64,000 nt of DNA, from positions 7,120-71,119 of the forward strand of contig JAZRRX010000058.1 in assembly GCA_045651165.1 (NCBI GenBank), given 5' to 3'. Positions within the stretch are counted from its first letter, which is position 1. Every line of letters starts with the position of its first letter. Origin of the DNA: RGIG4608 sp045651165 (GTDB taxonomy: Bacteria; Bacillota; Clostridia; Oscillospirales; CAG-272). Both the position numbers and the translations under genes were made by a program. This document shows positions 7,952 to 16,698 of this stretch, one piece after another. The notes below the pieces were generated by a model. It was given only the letters and a program-made list of their open reading frames with translations. It was not told where the DNA came from and searched no databases.

Positions 7952-8833
7952 CTAATTACAGATTTCTTTATAAATTACGTTTTTGTGAACTCCACGATCC
8001 TTGGCGCAAGATTTAATTGCATCCATTTTTGAAAGACCGTTTGAAATATAGAAATTCACATGTTCTTCTATGTTCATATTTTCAAAGAAGTTTTCTTTTT
8101 GTGCTTTTTTGTTGCTTCCTTCAACTATAAGAACATACTCACCTCTTGGAGCATTATTCTCATAGTATTCGACAGCACTCTTTAGTGTTAAGCGCAGAAC
8201 TTCTTCATTTTTCTTTGTGAGTTCTCGGCAAAGAGAAATTTTTCTATCTTCACCAAAGGTGTTTTTCATATCTTCAAGGGTTGCCTTAAGTTTGTGTGGA
8301 GCCTCGTGGAAAATCATTGTGCGCTTTTCGTTTTCAAGCTCCAAAAGACGCTCACGACGCTCACCCTTGTTGGCAGAGAGAAATCCTTCAAAGCAGAATC
8401 TACCGGTGGGGAGTCCTGAAAGCGTAAGTGCAACGATACCTGCGCACGCACCGGGGATTGAGGTAACAGGAATATTTTGTTCTGCACAAAGTGCCACGAT
8501 ATCTTCACCGGGGTCGCTTATGGCAGGAGTGCCTGCGTCAGTAATGAGCGCACAACTTTCTCCACCTTTAAGGCGGTCGGCAATAACTTGACCGCGTTCT
8601 CTCTTGTTATGTTCAAAATAAGAAACCATCGGTTTTTGTATTCCGAGATAGGAAAGAAGCTTCATTGAGTTTCTTGTGTCCTCTGCGGCTATAAAATCGA
8701 CCTCGGAGAGCACTTTTATAGCACGCTCTGAAAGATCGGCAAGGTTACCGATGGGTGTTGCCACAAGATAGAGCATACCTTTTTCGATTTTATTTTTTTC
8801 ATAATCCAAATTTGTGGATTTAATGCTACTCAT
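7952..8833 (-). CDS. rsmI: 16S rRNA (cytidine-1402 2'-O)-methyltransferase RsmI
   Basis: 293 residues from ATG 8833, which has AGGAG 5 bases upstream; an upstream in-frame ATG (8866) lacks such a site. The tetrapyrrole-methylase fold signatures are clear: YLVATPIGNLADLSERA, VDFIAAEDTRNSMKLL, ITDAGTPAISDPGEDIV and SIPGACAGIVALTLSGL. The family adds the ribose methyl group to C1402 in the ribosomal P site. It is first in the rsmI-asd-DUF3006-methyltransferase-FolC-like unit and divergent from the amidase gene. Confidence 0.92.
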   Translation of the reverse strand: MSSIKSTNLDYEKNKIEKGMLYLVATPIGNLADLSERAIKVLSEVDFIAAEDTRNSMKLLSYLGIQKPMVSYFEHNKRERGQVIADRLKGGESCALITDAGTPAISDPGEDIVALCAEQNIPVTSIPGACAGIVALTLSGLPTGRFCFEGFLSANKGERRERLLELENEKRTMIFHEAPHKLKATLEDMKNTFGEDRKISLCRELTKKNEEVLRLTLKSAVEYYENNAPRGEYVLIVEGSNKKAQKENFFENMNIEEHVNFYISNGLSKMDAIKSCAKDRGVHKNVIYKEICN

Positions 8834-8899
8834 ATTGCTCCTTTCACACAAGTTGTGTTCATACATAAAATGATATTAACGAAAATAATGGGGGTAATT

Positions 8900-9466
8900 A
8901 TGGCTATTAAAATATATATAGATCAGGGACACAATCCTTCATCACCAAACGCTGGTGCGGAAGGGAATGGATTTGTTGAGCAAGACATTACCTATGAGGT
9001 AGGACTTCGTCTTGCTGACCTGTTGCGTTCAAATGGAAATTTTGACGTTAGAGTTTCACGTCCCACACCCGAAAGTTCGCTTGGAAATACAAATGCGAGT
9101 AGTTTACGCATTCGTGTTGATGAGGCGAATGCTTTTGGTGCAGATTATTTTGTGAGTCTGCACACCAATGCCTCAACAAATTCTGCCGTTTCAGGAAGTG
9201 AAGTGCTTGTATATGACGAGCCAAGCGTTGCAAGTGAACTTGGTGAGAATATACTTATTTGGTTGAATCGAATTACAGGACTTAGAAACCGTGGTATTGT
9301 TGAGCGTCCCGGACTTTACGTCTTACGTAAAACACAGATGCCTGCAGTTCTTGTTGAAATGGGGTTTATTTCAAATTCGGGGGATGCTAATTTGATGAAT
9401 AATAGCCCCGAGCTTTTTGCAGAGGGTATTTACAATGGAATACTGCAATACACGGGGCTACTATAA
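8900..9466 (+). CDS. N-acetylmuramoyl-L-alanine amidase (Amidase_3), no signal peptide
   Basis: 188 residues starting at ATG 8900, preceded by TGGGGGT. It is a single zinc amidase domain that cuts the bond between N-acetylmuramic acid and L-alanine. Zinc ligands and catalytic residue are in place: DQGHNPSSPNAGAEG (His), FVEQD (Glu), YFVSLHTNAS (His) and AVLVEMGFISN (catalytic Glu). There is no signal peptide, transmembrane segment or SPOR/PG-binding repeat. That fits mother-cell lysis enzymes such as CwlC, which act from inside, but a phage-like origin is also possible. A sporulation role is inferred. Confidence 0.85.
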   Translation: MAIKIYIDQGHNPSSPNAGAEGNGFVEQDITYEVGLRLADLLRSNGNFDVRVSRPTPESSLGNTNASSLRIRVDEANAFGADYFVSLHTNASTNSAVSGSEVLVYDEPSVASELGENILIWLNRITGLRNRGIVERPGLYVLRKTQMPAVLVEMGFISNSGDANLMNNSPELFAEGIYNGILQYTGLL

Positions 9467-9479
9467 CATAATCAGTTAA

Positions 9480-11471
9480 TTAATTACACATTTTAAGAAA
9501 TTCTTCTTCGTCAATTATATTGATTCCAAGGTTTTTGGCTTTGACAAGCTTGCTTCCTGCATCTTCTCCTGCTAAAACATAGCTTGTTTTAGAAGAAACA
9601 GAACCTGCAACCTTGCCACCCCTATCCTTAATCATACCACTTGCGATATCGCGACTCATTGTGGGCAAAGTTCCCGTGAGCACGAAGGTAAGCCCTTCGA
9701 AGCGGTTGTCAAGTTGAACGAAAGTTGAATTTGTGTTAAGACCTAAATCGATAAGCTTTTTGCAAAGTTCAACATTCTGCTCGTGAGAGAAGAAGTCGAT
9801 TACGCAATCTGCAGTTATCTCACCAAAATCTTGAATTTCACACAACTCTTCTTTATTTGCATTCATCAAATTTTCAAGAGTTTTATATCTATCTGCAAGA
9901 GCATTTGCGGCAACTTCACCGATATTTCTAATACCAAGAGCATAAATCAAGCGTTCAAGTCCTGCGCTCTTTGAGTTGTTTATTGAATTAATAAGATTTT
10001 GCGCACTCTTTTTACCCATTCTTTCAATTTTGGCTACACTTTCTACATCAAGCGTATAAAGGTCTGCGCAATCTTTAATAAGTCCGTTATCAAGCAACGC
10101 GTTTACAATTTGAGGGCCAAGACCATCAATGTTCATAGCGCCCTTGGAAGCAAAATGCTCAATGCTACGAGAGAGTTGGGCAGGGCAGGATGAATTTGTG
10201 CAACGAATTGCCGCGCCATCATTGTCATCACGAATTACGGGTTCTCCACAAGAAGGGCAGTGAGTTGGCATATAGAATTCAACCTCTGTGCCATCTCGTC
10301 TTTCGGGATGAGCGCAAAGCACCTCAGGGATAATATCGCCTGCTTTTCTAACAGTTACTGTATCACCAAGCTTGATATCTCTTTCGCGAATAAAGTCAAG
10401 ATTATGCAATGTCGCGCGCGATACACTTGTTCCTGCAAGTCGCACAGGTTCAAGAATAGCAGTGGGAGTAAGCACACCTGTTCTGCCAACGGCTATTGTA
10501 ATATCGGTGAGCTTTGTCTGTTTTTCTTCAGGTGGGAATTTATATGCTACAGCCCATTTGGGAGTGTTAGTGCCCTCACCAATTTTAACTCTGTCGGCAA
10601 GTGTATCAATTTTGATAACAACGCCGTCAATATCATAGGGGAGATCATCACGCATAGCACCAAGATGTTCAATATGAGCAATTATTTCTTCGTATGAAGA
10701 AACGCAAACTCTATTGCGAAGAACTGTGAAACCAAGCTCTTTAATTGTATCAAGTGTGTTGGTGTGGGAAGTGGGTGTTTTGTCGTCACCGAAAATATCG
10801 CCAGATTGAAGATTGAAAATGAAAATATCGAGCTTTCTATCTGCACAAATCTTGGGATCAAGTTGACGAAGTGAGCCTGCAGCTGCATTTCTTGGATTTG
10901 CAAGGAGCTGTTGTCCCTTCTTCTCGCGCTCTTCATTTAAGGCATAGAAAACCTTTCTTGGCATATATACCTCACCACGAAGGCAGAATGAAAGGGGGGT
11001 GTCTATTGACAATGGAATTGAATTTATCGTTTTAATATTTTGTGTTACGTCCTCACCAATTGTGCCATCACCACGGGTAGCTCCGTTTGTGAGAACACCA
11101 TTTTCGTATGTGAGAGCAACTGAAAGTCCGTCAATTTTAGGTTCTACTGAAAAGATGGGATTTTCAACAATTCCTGCCATTCTGTCAACGAAATCACGAA
11201 TTTCTTCGTATTCAAACACGTCGGAGAGAGAGTTCATCTGCACTGTGTGAGTAACCTTTTCAAATTTATCAAGTGGCTTTCCACCAACGCGACAAGTGGG
11301 GGATGTGGGATCAAAATATTCGGGATTTTCTTCTTCAAGACGGACAAGCTCGGCATAAAGACGGTCATATTCAAAATCCGAAATTTCGGGGTCATCATAA
11401 ACGTAATAACGTTTTGCATGATATGACAAAGTTTTACGAAGCTCTTTTATTCTTTCAAAAATTTCGTTCAT
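9480..11471 (-). CDS. ligA: NAD-dependent DNA ligase
   Basis: 663 residues, full length. It seals nicks in replication and repair using NAD. Domain order is normal: N-terminal Ia domain, adenylation domain with catalytic VEPKIDGLSVA (KxDG), OB fold, four-Cys zinc finger (CPSCGEP then RCTNSSCPAQ), helix-hairpin-helix repeats, and a C-terminal BRCT domain beginning FEGLTFVLTGTLPTMSR. The start has GGGAG upstream. It converges on the amidase gene with only 13 bases between them and no clear terminator. Confidence 0.97.
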   Translation of the reverse strand: MNEIFERIKELRKTLSYHAKRYYVYDDPEISDFEYDRLYAELVRLEEENPEYFDPTSPTCRVGGKPLDKFEKVTHTVQMNSLSDVFEYEEIRDFVDRMAGIVENPIFSVEPKIDGLSVALTYENGVLTNGATRGDGTIGEDVTQNIKTINSIPLSIDTPLSFCLRGEVYMPRKVFYALNEEREKKGQQLLANPRNAAAGSLRQLDPKICADRKLDIFIFNLQSGDIFGDDKTPTSHTNTLDTIKELGFTVLRNRVCVSSYEEIIAHIEHLGAMRDDLPYDIDGVVIKIDTLADRVKIGEGTNTPKWAVAYKFPPEEKQTKLTDITIAVGRTGVLTPTAILEPVRLAGTSVSRATLHNLDFIRERDIKLGDTVTVRKAGDIIPEVLCAHPERRDGTEVEFYMPTHCPSCGEPVIRDDNDGAAIRCTNSSCPAQLSRSIEHFASKGAMNIDGLGPQIVNALLDNGLIKDCADLYTLDVESVAKIERMGKKSAQNLINSINNSKSAGLERLIYALGIRNIGEVAANALADRYKTLENLMNANKEELCEIQDFGEITADCVIDFFSHEQNVELCKKLIDLGLNTNSTFVQLDNRFEGLTFVLTGTLPTMSRDIASGMIKDRGGKVAGSVSSKTSYVLAGEDAGSKLVKAKNLGINIIDEEEFLKMCN

Positions 11472-11596
11472 ATTTTTCTCCCAATTGAAATTATAATTTA
11501 TTACTCTTCATTTTCCTACTTAATGTAAGTTTATATATGTTTTACTAACATAATATTTTATCATATTTTTTAATAAAAGTCAATGATTTACATAAT

Positions 11597-11625
11597 AAAA
11601 CTGCCCTCAAAATGGGGGCAGTTTT
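11597..11625. terminator. Terminator downstream of murA
   Basis: AAAACTGCCC / GGGCAGTTTT stem, 8-base loop, with T or A tracts on both sides. murA, ending at 11647, is the gene it serves. Confidence 0.85.
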
Positions 11626-11646
11626 ATTTTATATATTTAATATAGA

Positions 11647-12924
11647 TTAAATAAACGCATTCTCATCAATGTAGATTTTTGAGATATCTGCACCGAGTTC
11701 ACGGAGTTTACCAACGATATCGAGGTATCCGCGCTCAATGGTGAAAATATCGGTGATTTCGGTTGTGCCCTCGGCAACAAGACCAGCTATAACGATAGCT
11801 GCGCCTGCGCGCAAGTCAACGGAGCGAACGCATGCACCATGGAGCTTTTCAACTCCCTTAAATGCTGCAAATGGCTCATTAACCATAACATTTGCACCCA
11901 TTTTTTCAAGCTCATAAACATATTTGAAGCGGTTTTTCCAAATAGTTTCATAAACTGTGCTTTCACCATCTGCGATAGCTAACAATGTTGAAAACTGTGG
12001 ATGCATATCGGTTGGAAAACCGGGATAGGGAAGAGTTTGAATATTGGTTGGCTTTAATTTACCCGTTGAACGCACGGTGAGAGAGTCATCGTGTGTTTCA
12101 ATTTCAACGCCCATTTCAATAAGCTTGGTTGAAATAATCTCCAAGTGCTTAGGAATTACGTTTTTGATGTTAACCTCGCCACCCGTAGCCGCCACCGCGC
12201 ACATATATGAGCCAGCTTCAATCATATCGGGAATGATATCATAAACGCATCCGTGGAGCTTTTTAACGCCATTTATTTTAATAATGCCCGTACCTGCACC
12301 CTTAATATCTGCACCACAGGTGTTGAGGAAGTTTGCAAGGTCAACTATATGGGGTTCGCGTGCTGCGTTTTCGATTATGGTCTGTCCCTCTGCAAGTGTT
12401 GCCGCGAGCATAAGGTTAACTGTTGCACCAACTGACACGATATCAAAGTAAATTGAGTTGCCAACAAGACCGTCAGATGCATCTGCATAGACGTAATTTT
12501 CGTCTTGAGAAACTGTAGCACCAAGAGCTTCAAATCCCTTGATATGCATATCAATCGGACGAGTTCCAAAATTGCATCCACCGGGGAAGGCAACCTTTGA
12601 TTTGTTAAATCGAGCAAGCTCTGCGCCAAGGAGATATGTTGAACCTCTCATTTTTGAAACGAGGTCAAAAGGAGTATCTCCACCCTCAAGTTCAGTTGTA
12701 TCAATTTTAACAGTTGTATCATTCAAATATTTAATTTTTGCACCCATTGCTCGAAGAATGTCAAATGACATAGTTATATCGCTAACTTTGGGAACATTTT
12801 CAATTATACATTTATCGGAAGTGAGGATGGTAGCAAATATTATGGGAAGAGCGGCGTTTTTCATACCATTGATATAAACGTCGCCATATAACTTGCGTCC
12901 TCCATTAATGACAATTTTTTCCAT
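11647..12924 (-). CDS. murA: UDP-N-acetylglucosamine 1-carboxyvinyltransferase
   Basis: First committed step of peptidoglycan synthesis: transfers enolpyruvate from PEP to UDP-GlcNAc. 425 residues from ATG 12924, which has GGAGG upstream; an earlier ATG at 12960 has none. The catalytic Cys that is the fosfomycin target is present in FPGGCNFGTRPIDMHI. NGMKNAALPIIFATIL and PYPGFPTDMHPQFSTLLA are other family landmarks. Clostridia often carry two murA genes; only this one is in the window. Confidence 0.95.
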   Translation of the reverse strand: MEKIVINGGRKLYGDVYINGMKNAALPIIFATILTSDKCIIENVPKVSDITMSFDILRAMGAKIKYLNDTTVKIDTTELEGGDTPFDLVSKMRGSTYLLGAELARFNKSKVAFPGGCNFGTRPIDMHIKGFEALGATVSQDENYVYADASDGLVGNSIYFDIVSVGATVNLMLAATLAEGQTIIENAAREPHIVDLANFLNTCGADIKGAGTGIIKINGVKKLHGCVYDIIPDMIEAGSYMCAVAATGGEVNIKNVIPKHLEIISTKLIEMGVEIETHDDSLTVRSTGKLKPTNIQTLPYPGFPTDMHPQFSTLLAIADGESTVYETIWKNRFKYVYELEKMGANVMVNEPFAAFKGVEKLHGACVRSVDLRAGAAIVIAGLVAEGTTEITDIFTIERGYLDIVGKLRELGADISKIYIDENAFI

Positions 12925-13069
12925 ATGTAATCCTCCAAAAAGATTGGCAGTTATATTCATTATTATCTATAACAATAGTATAACATATAACTGCCAAAAA
13001 TGGAATAGTTTTTTTATGATTTGATAAATATTTTATTAAATCTTAAAAGAAATTCCTTTAATATGATAT

Positions 13070-14170
13070 TCAATTTTCTATTTCTTTGTGAAAATATGCA
13101 ACTGCGAGGTCTACTACAAGTCCATAACTTCGTGAACCTTCTGTTCCGTTTGCTTGAAGATAGGCATCGTTTATTGCGCCACTTATCTCACCCACCACGT
13201 TATCCTGATATTTTTCATAAAACTTATTATATGCAATCATCTCATATATTGCGCGATTATCAAGCTTTTGATAGGTTTCTTCCCACAATTCTTGATTTGC
13301 ACTATAAAGAGCATTGAGTACATATTCGCAGAGATTCATATATCCGCAATATTTAATATAGGGGTCGTCTGCATTGATACAAACAAGAAAGGCGATGAAA
13401 TTTGCCTCGTCCTCACGGGCGATTCCTCTCTGATGTGCAAGCTCGTGTGCGATGGTGTAGGGAATAGAGTAGTCAGGTGCATTAGTGTTAACGTTTGCTT
13501 CACCTGTAAAATAGGTATAAACTCCTGAAATATGAGTGTAAGTCATAGGTTTGCTCAAAATAATGGGCTTAACAAATGATACAAGCTTTGGAAGAAAAGT
13601 ATATTCATTACTTAATTTTTTATAGGAGTCAAGTAATAAATTGTTCGTTTTGCGTATCGTATGTGGATTTATAGATGAGCTTTTTTCTTGAAATTCAACA
13701 GCTTGGAGAGAAACGTTTACTTCATCTATCAACCATTCAGCCGTTTCGGCTAACTCCTTAGCAGTAACTTCTTTTTTGTCAAGTTCGAGCTTTTGGTCAA
13801 GTGAATAGTTGTGATATCCTGTTCCAAATATGAAAACAAATCCACTAAATAAGAGGGAGAGTATTGAAAGAATTGTGATAGTAAAAATACCGACATCGTG
13901 CCATGATGCGCTATATTTTTTTATTGCAGCTCTAATAATAAAGAACAATATTACAGGGGAGAGGATAATGAATAATTCTGCCAAAGATATTGGCAATATA
14001 TTCGTCATAAGAGCCAAAGTTCCGCGCAGAGCGGATGAAATATATCTATTAAAAAAATCTGCAAATGCCGTATTTATAGTGGCTATGATATAAATAACAA
14101 CGGATAAAGCCGCTATGCCGAATAAAATGTAAGCGAATTTTGGCACTTTGATTTTATTGTTTTGTTCCAT
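13070..14170 (-). CDS. DUF3810 membrane protein with zinc-protease motif
   Basis: 366 residues. There are about three N-terminal membrane helices (residues ~10-32, 55-85, 93-115), then a soluble domain holding IAHELAHQRGIAREDEANF. This is an HExxH motif with a downstream Glu, as in gluzincin proteases, and is the hallmark of DUF3810. Predicted role: membrane-anchored metallopeptidase of unknown substrate. Its ATG overlaps by one base the stop of the RluA-type gene (TAATG), so the two are translationally coupled. Confidence 0.8.
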   Translation of the reverse strand: MEQNNKIKVPKFAYILFGIAALSVVIYIIATINTAFADFFNRYISSALRGTLALMTNILPISLAELFIILSPVILFFIIRAAIKKYSASWHDVGIFTITILSILSLLFSGFVFIFGTGYHNYSLDQKLELDKKEVTAKELAETAEWLIDEVNVSLQAVEFQEKSSSINPHTIRKTNNLLLDSYKKLSNEYTFLPKLVSFVKPIILSKPMTYTHISGVYTYFTGEANVNTNAPDYSIPYTIAHELAHQRGIAREDEANFIAFLVCINADDPYIKYCGYMNLCEYVLNALYSANQELWEETYQKLDNRAIYEMIAYNKFYEKYQDNVVGEISGAINDAYLQANGTEGSRSYGLVVDLAVAYFHKEIEN

Positions 14171-15078
14171 TATTTGATAATATCCTTTCCAAAATATTTG
14201 TCTATAATATTTCTCATATCGGTAGGGAGAGAAGCAAAGAGCTCAATGCTTTTGTGTGTTCCGGGGTGTGAGAAACAAAGCTTATAAGCGTGTAATGCAT
14301 GGCGATTTATAAGTGGAGATGGTTCTCCATAAAGGTCATCTCCAAGTATTTGCGCTCCAATATGCGAAAAATGGACGCGCAACTGATGTGTTCTTCCTGT
14401 TATTGGGGTTGCTAAAACCAAAGAAAGACCATTTTCTTTTGCCAAGACCTTATATGAGGTTATTGCTATTTTTGAATCTTCTGTTTTTTCACAAACCTCA
14501 CGCAATATAATGCTTTTTTCTTTGCGGCGAATATGAGTTTCTATGATGCCTTCATCATTGTCAAGTTCTCCTTGCAAAATTGCTATGTAGCTTTTGCTGA
14601 TTTCGTCATTTTTCATTTGATTTGAGAGTTTAGAGGAAGCAAGTCGATTCTTAGCAACAAGAACTATGCCACTTGTGTTTCTATCAAGTCTATTGACAGA
14701 GCGGAACACAAAGGGACGCTCTTGCAATTTAAAATAGTATGCAAGAGAATTTGCAAGCGTATCATAAAAATGTCCTTGCGACTGATGAGTTGGCATAAAG
14801 GGTGGCTTGTTGACTGCGATTATATCGTCATCTTCATACACTATATCAGGCAAAACCAAAGAGGGAACAAGCTTTTCTTCATTATTGACAACATCATCTG
14901 AATTTATAGTTAATATATCATTTTCCTTTATCTTCGCGCGAACGGTAGCGTGCTCACCATTAATGAGTATTCCGTCTGGACGCAATTTCAAGGAGGTTAT
15001 AGCGCGTTTAGAAAATCCGAGTTCTTCTGTCAATATTTCTTTTACAGTAAGACCGACAAATTTGTTTTTAAATTGCAT
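14170..15078 (-). CDS. RluA-family pseudouridine synthase
   Basis: 302 residues. An S4-like RNA-binding domain (KEILTEELGFSKRAITSLK, then GILINGEHATVRAKIKEND) is followed by the catalytic domain with VNRLDRNTSGIVLVAKNRLA, where the Asp is the nucleophile. The usual HRLD is NRLD here. Downstream TGRTHQLRVHFSHIGAQILGD is typical. It converts uridine to pseudouridine in rRNA or tRNA; the exact site cannot be assigned (RluD or YlyB class). RBS AAAAAGGAGG. It heads a two-gene unit with the DUF3810 gene. Confidence 0.88.
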   Translation of the reverse strand: MQFKNKFVGLTVKEILTEELGFSKRAITSLKLRPDGILINGEHATVRAKIKENDILTINSDDVVNNEEKLVPSLVLPDIVYEDDDIIAVNKPPFMPTHQSQGHFYDTLANSLAYYFKLQERPFVFRSVNRLDRNTSGIVLVAKNRLASSKLSNQMKNDEISKSYIAILQGELDNDEGIIETHIRRKEKSIILREVCEKTEDSKIAITSYKVLAKENGLSLVLATPITGRTHQLRVHFSHIGAQILGDDLYGEPSPLINRHALHAYKLCFSHPGTHKSIELFASLPTDMRNIIDKYFGKDIIK

Positions 15079-15106
15079 ATTATCCTCCTTTTTAAGTGAT
15101 GAATAT

Positions 15107-15135
15107 ATTATACACTATTTTTAACACAATTACAA
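15107..15135 (-). promoter_or_regulatory. Sigma-A promoter of the pseudouridine synthase unit
   Basis: Minus-strand TTGTAA (15135-15130), 17 bases, TATAAT (15112-15107). Confidence 0.7.
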
Positions 15136-15209
15136 TATTTGCTTTTGATTTGCATAAATTTTATTTGGTAACGATATAATTTATTAAGTTATTTTTTGAG
15201 AGGGAATTT

Positions 15210-16502
15210 ATGAAAAGATTTATTACTTTTTCGTTTATCGCGATGGCTTTAGTGTTTACAGTCATTGGGGTGGTAAGAGAGCAAAAGAATGATGCAACAC
15301 TTGATGTATCAAACGCTCTTTCGGTTATAGCAAAGCAAAATGATATGGCAAAATGTGCTATGTTGAACAACAAAATAGTGTTTTCTGCAGATGATTTTGA
15401 AAGATATCTTAACACAACTGAACTAAGTTCCATTACTATTACTAGTATTCCAGAGCTCGTGGACGGTTGCTTGTGCGTGGGAGATGTTACTGTCAATGCA
15501 GGTCAAACAATTTCGCGTGAAAATTTGAGTTTGCTAAATTACAAAGCAAATAATGAGAGTGTTACACAATCGTGCTTTAAGTTCAAAGTGAATGGTGGCT
15601 CATATGAGATGACTTGTAATCTCTATTTTTTAACTCGTGAAAATGCAGCCCCCACACTTGCTTTAGAGGATGAACGTACACTTGCTGTGAGCACTCATCA
15701 AACGATAGCTGTTTATGGGAAGATTGGTGGGTATGACGCCGATGGTGATGAATTAAGATATGAGGTGGTTTCCTACGCTAAAAACGGCGTACTTGACTTT
15801 GACGGAAAGAGTGGAGAATATACCTATACACCCAAAGGACTCTATTTTGGTGAGGATAGCTTTGAATATGTAGCAGTTGATAAATACGGAAACTATTCAT
15901 CATCAAGAAAGGTTAGTTTTACAGTTGAAAAACTGAAAGGGGACGTGGTTTTCTGCGATATGCAGGGGCATAGGGATCATCATGCCGCCATGACCTTGGT
16001 TGAAGATGGCATTATGAGTGGAGTTAGCATTGGAAATAACACATATTTTATGCCCGAGAAAGCTGTGAGTAGAGTGGATTTCGTTGCTATGCTTATGAAT
16101 GCCATAGGTTATGGGGATATTCAAACTGTCTTGGATACGGGATTTGATGATGACGGTGATATTCCTGCAAGTATGAAGGGATATGTAAAAAAAGCAAGAG
16201 ATTTGGGGCTTATAAGTGGTTCGGTTAATGCGAATGGAGATTACCTTTTTGAACCCAATCGCGAAATTACAAGAGCAGAAGCGGCTCTTATCGTGAGCAA
16301 ATTAGTCGATGCAGAAGTGCCCACAGTGAAGCCAATTTTCCCGGATAGAAATGATATACCAACTTGGGCACAGGATGCAATATATGTTTTGAACAATCTT
16401 GGCATTCTTAATAGTGTTGGTGGTTCTATTTCACCAAATTCAAGCATTACACGGGCACAAGTGGCAAATATGCTTTATTCACTGATGAAATATATAGATT
16501 GA
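15210..16502 (+). CDS. Secreted S-layer-homology (SLH) domain protein
   Basis: 430 residues with an N-terminal hydrophobic signal (RFITFSFIAMALVFTVIGVV). Residues ~160-245 look like a cadherin/Ig-like domain (GYDADGDELRYEVVSYAKNG, then GLYFGEDSFEYVAVDKYGN). The C-terminal ~180 residues hold about three SLH repeats: the signatures are SRVDFVAMLMNAIGYG, TRAEAALIVSKLVDA with PIFPDRNDIPTWAQDAIY, and TRAQVANMLYSLM. SLH repeats bind pyruvylated secondary cell-wall polymers, so this protein is expected on the cell surface. The cargo function is unknown. Confidence 0.85.
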   Translation: MKRFITFSFIAMALVFTVIGVVREQKNDATLDVSNALSVIAKQNDMAKCAMLNNKIVFSADDFERYLNTTELSSITITSIPELVDGCLCVGDVTVNAGQTISRENLSLLNYKANNESVTQSCFKFKVNGGSYEMTCNLYFLTRENAAPTLALEDERTLAVSTHQTIAVYGKIGGYDADGDELRYEVVSYAKNGVLDFDGKSGEYTYTPKGLYFGEDSFEYVAVDKYGNYSSSRKVSFTVEKLKGDVVFCDMQGHRDHHAAMTLVEDGIMSGVSIGNNTYFMPEKAVSRVDFVAMLMNAIGYGDIQTVLDTGFDDDGDIPASMKGYVKKARDLGLISGSVNANGDYLFEPNREITRAEAALIVSKLVDAEVPTVKPIFPDRNDIPTWAQDAIYVLNNLGILNSVGGSISPNSSITRAQVANMLYSLMKYID

Positions 16503-16534
16503 CTTTGAGGTTAGAATTGTCGTTTGGAGATGGG

Positions 16535-16681
16535 ATGAAAAATTCAGAAAACAAATGGGAAAGAATTTTTCTTGTTCTAATTATTATGACATATTTTCTA
16601 TGCTTTATAGTAAGTGATATATATGCCAACTATAATTTTGCCGAGTGGGTATTTACACAATACAAAAAGCTTCCGTATTAA
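16535..16681 (+). CDS. Small single-pass membrane protein, unrecognised
   Basis: 48 residues from ATG 16535, with TTTGGAG at good distance. It has one hydrophobic segment (IFLVLIIMTYFLCFIVSDIY) flanked by a charged N terminus (KNSENKWER) and a short basic tail ending KKLPY. It begins 32 bases after the SLH gene on the same strand. Its last codons and stop lie inside the terminator hairpin. No family is recognised; it could be chance, but start site and topology look real. Confidence 0.5.
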   Translation: MKNSENKWERIFLVLIIMTYFLCFIVSDIYANYNFAEWVFTQYKKLPY

Positions 16682-16693
16682 ACGGAAGCTTTT
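16664..16693. terminator. Bidirectional terminator overlapping the small ORF's end
   Basis: AAAAAGCTTCCGT / ACGGAAGCTTTT stem with A and T tracts. It serves the SLH unit and prfB. Confidence 0.85.
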
Positions 16694-16698
16694 ATTTA

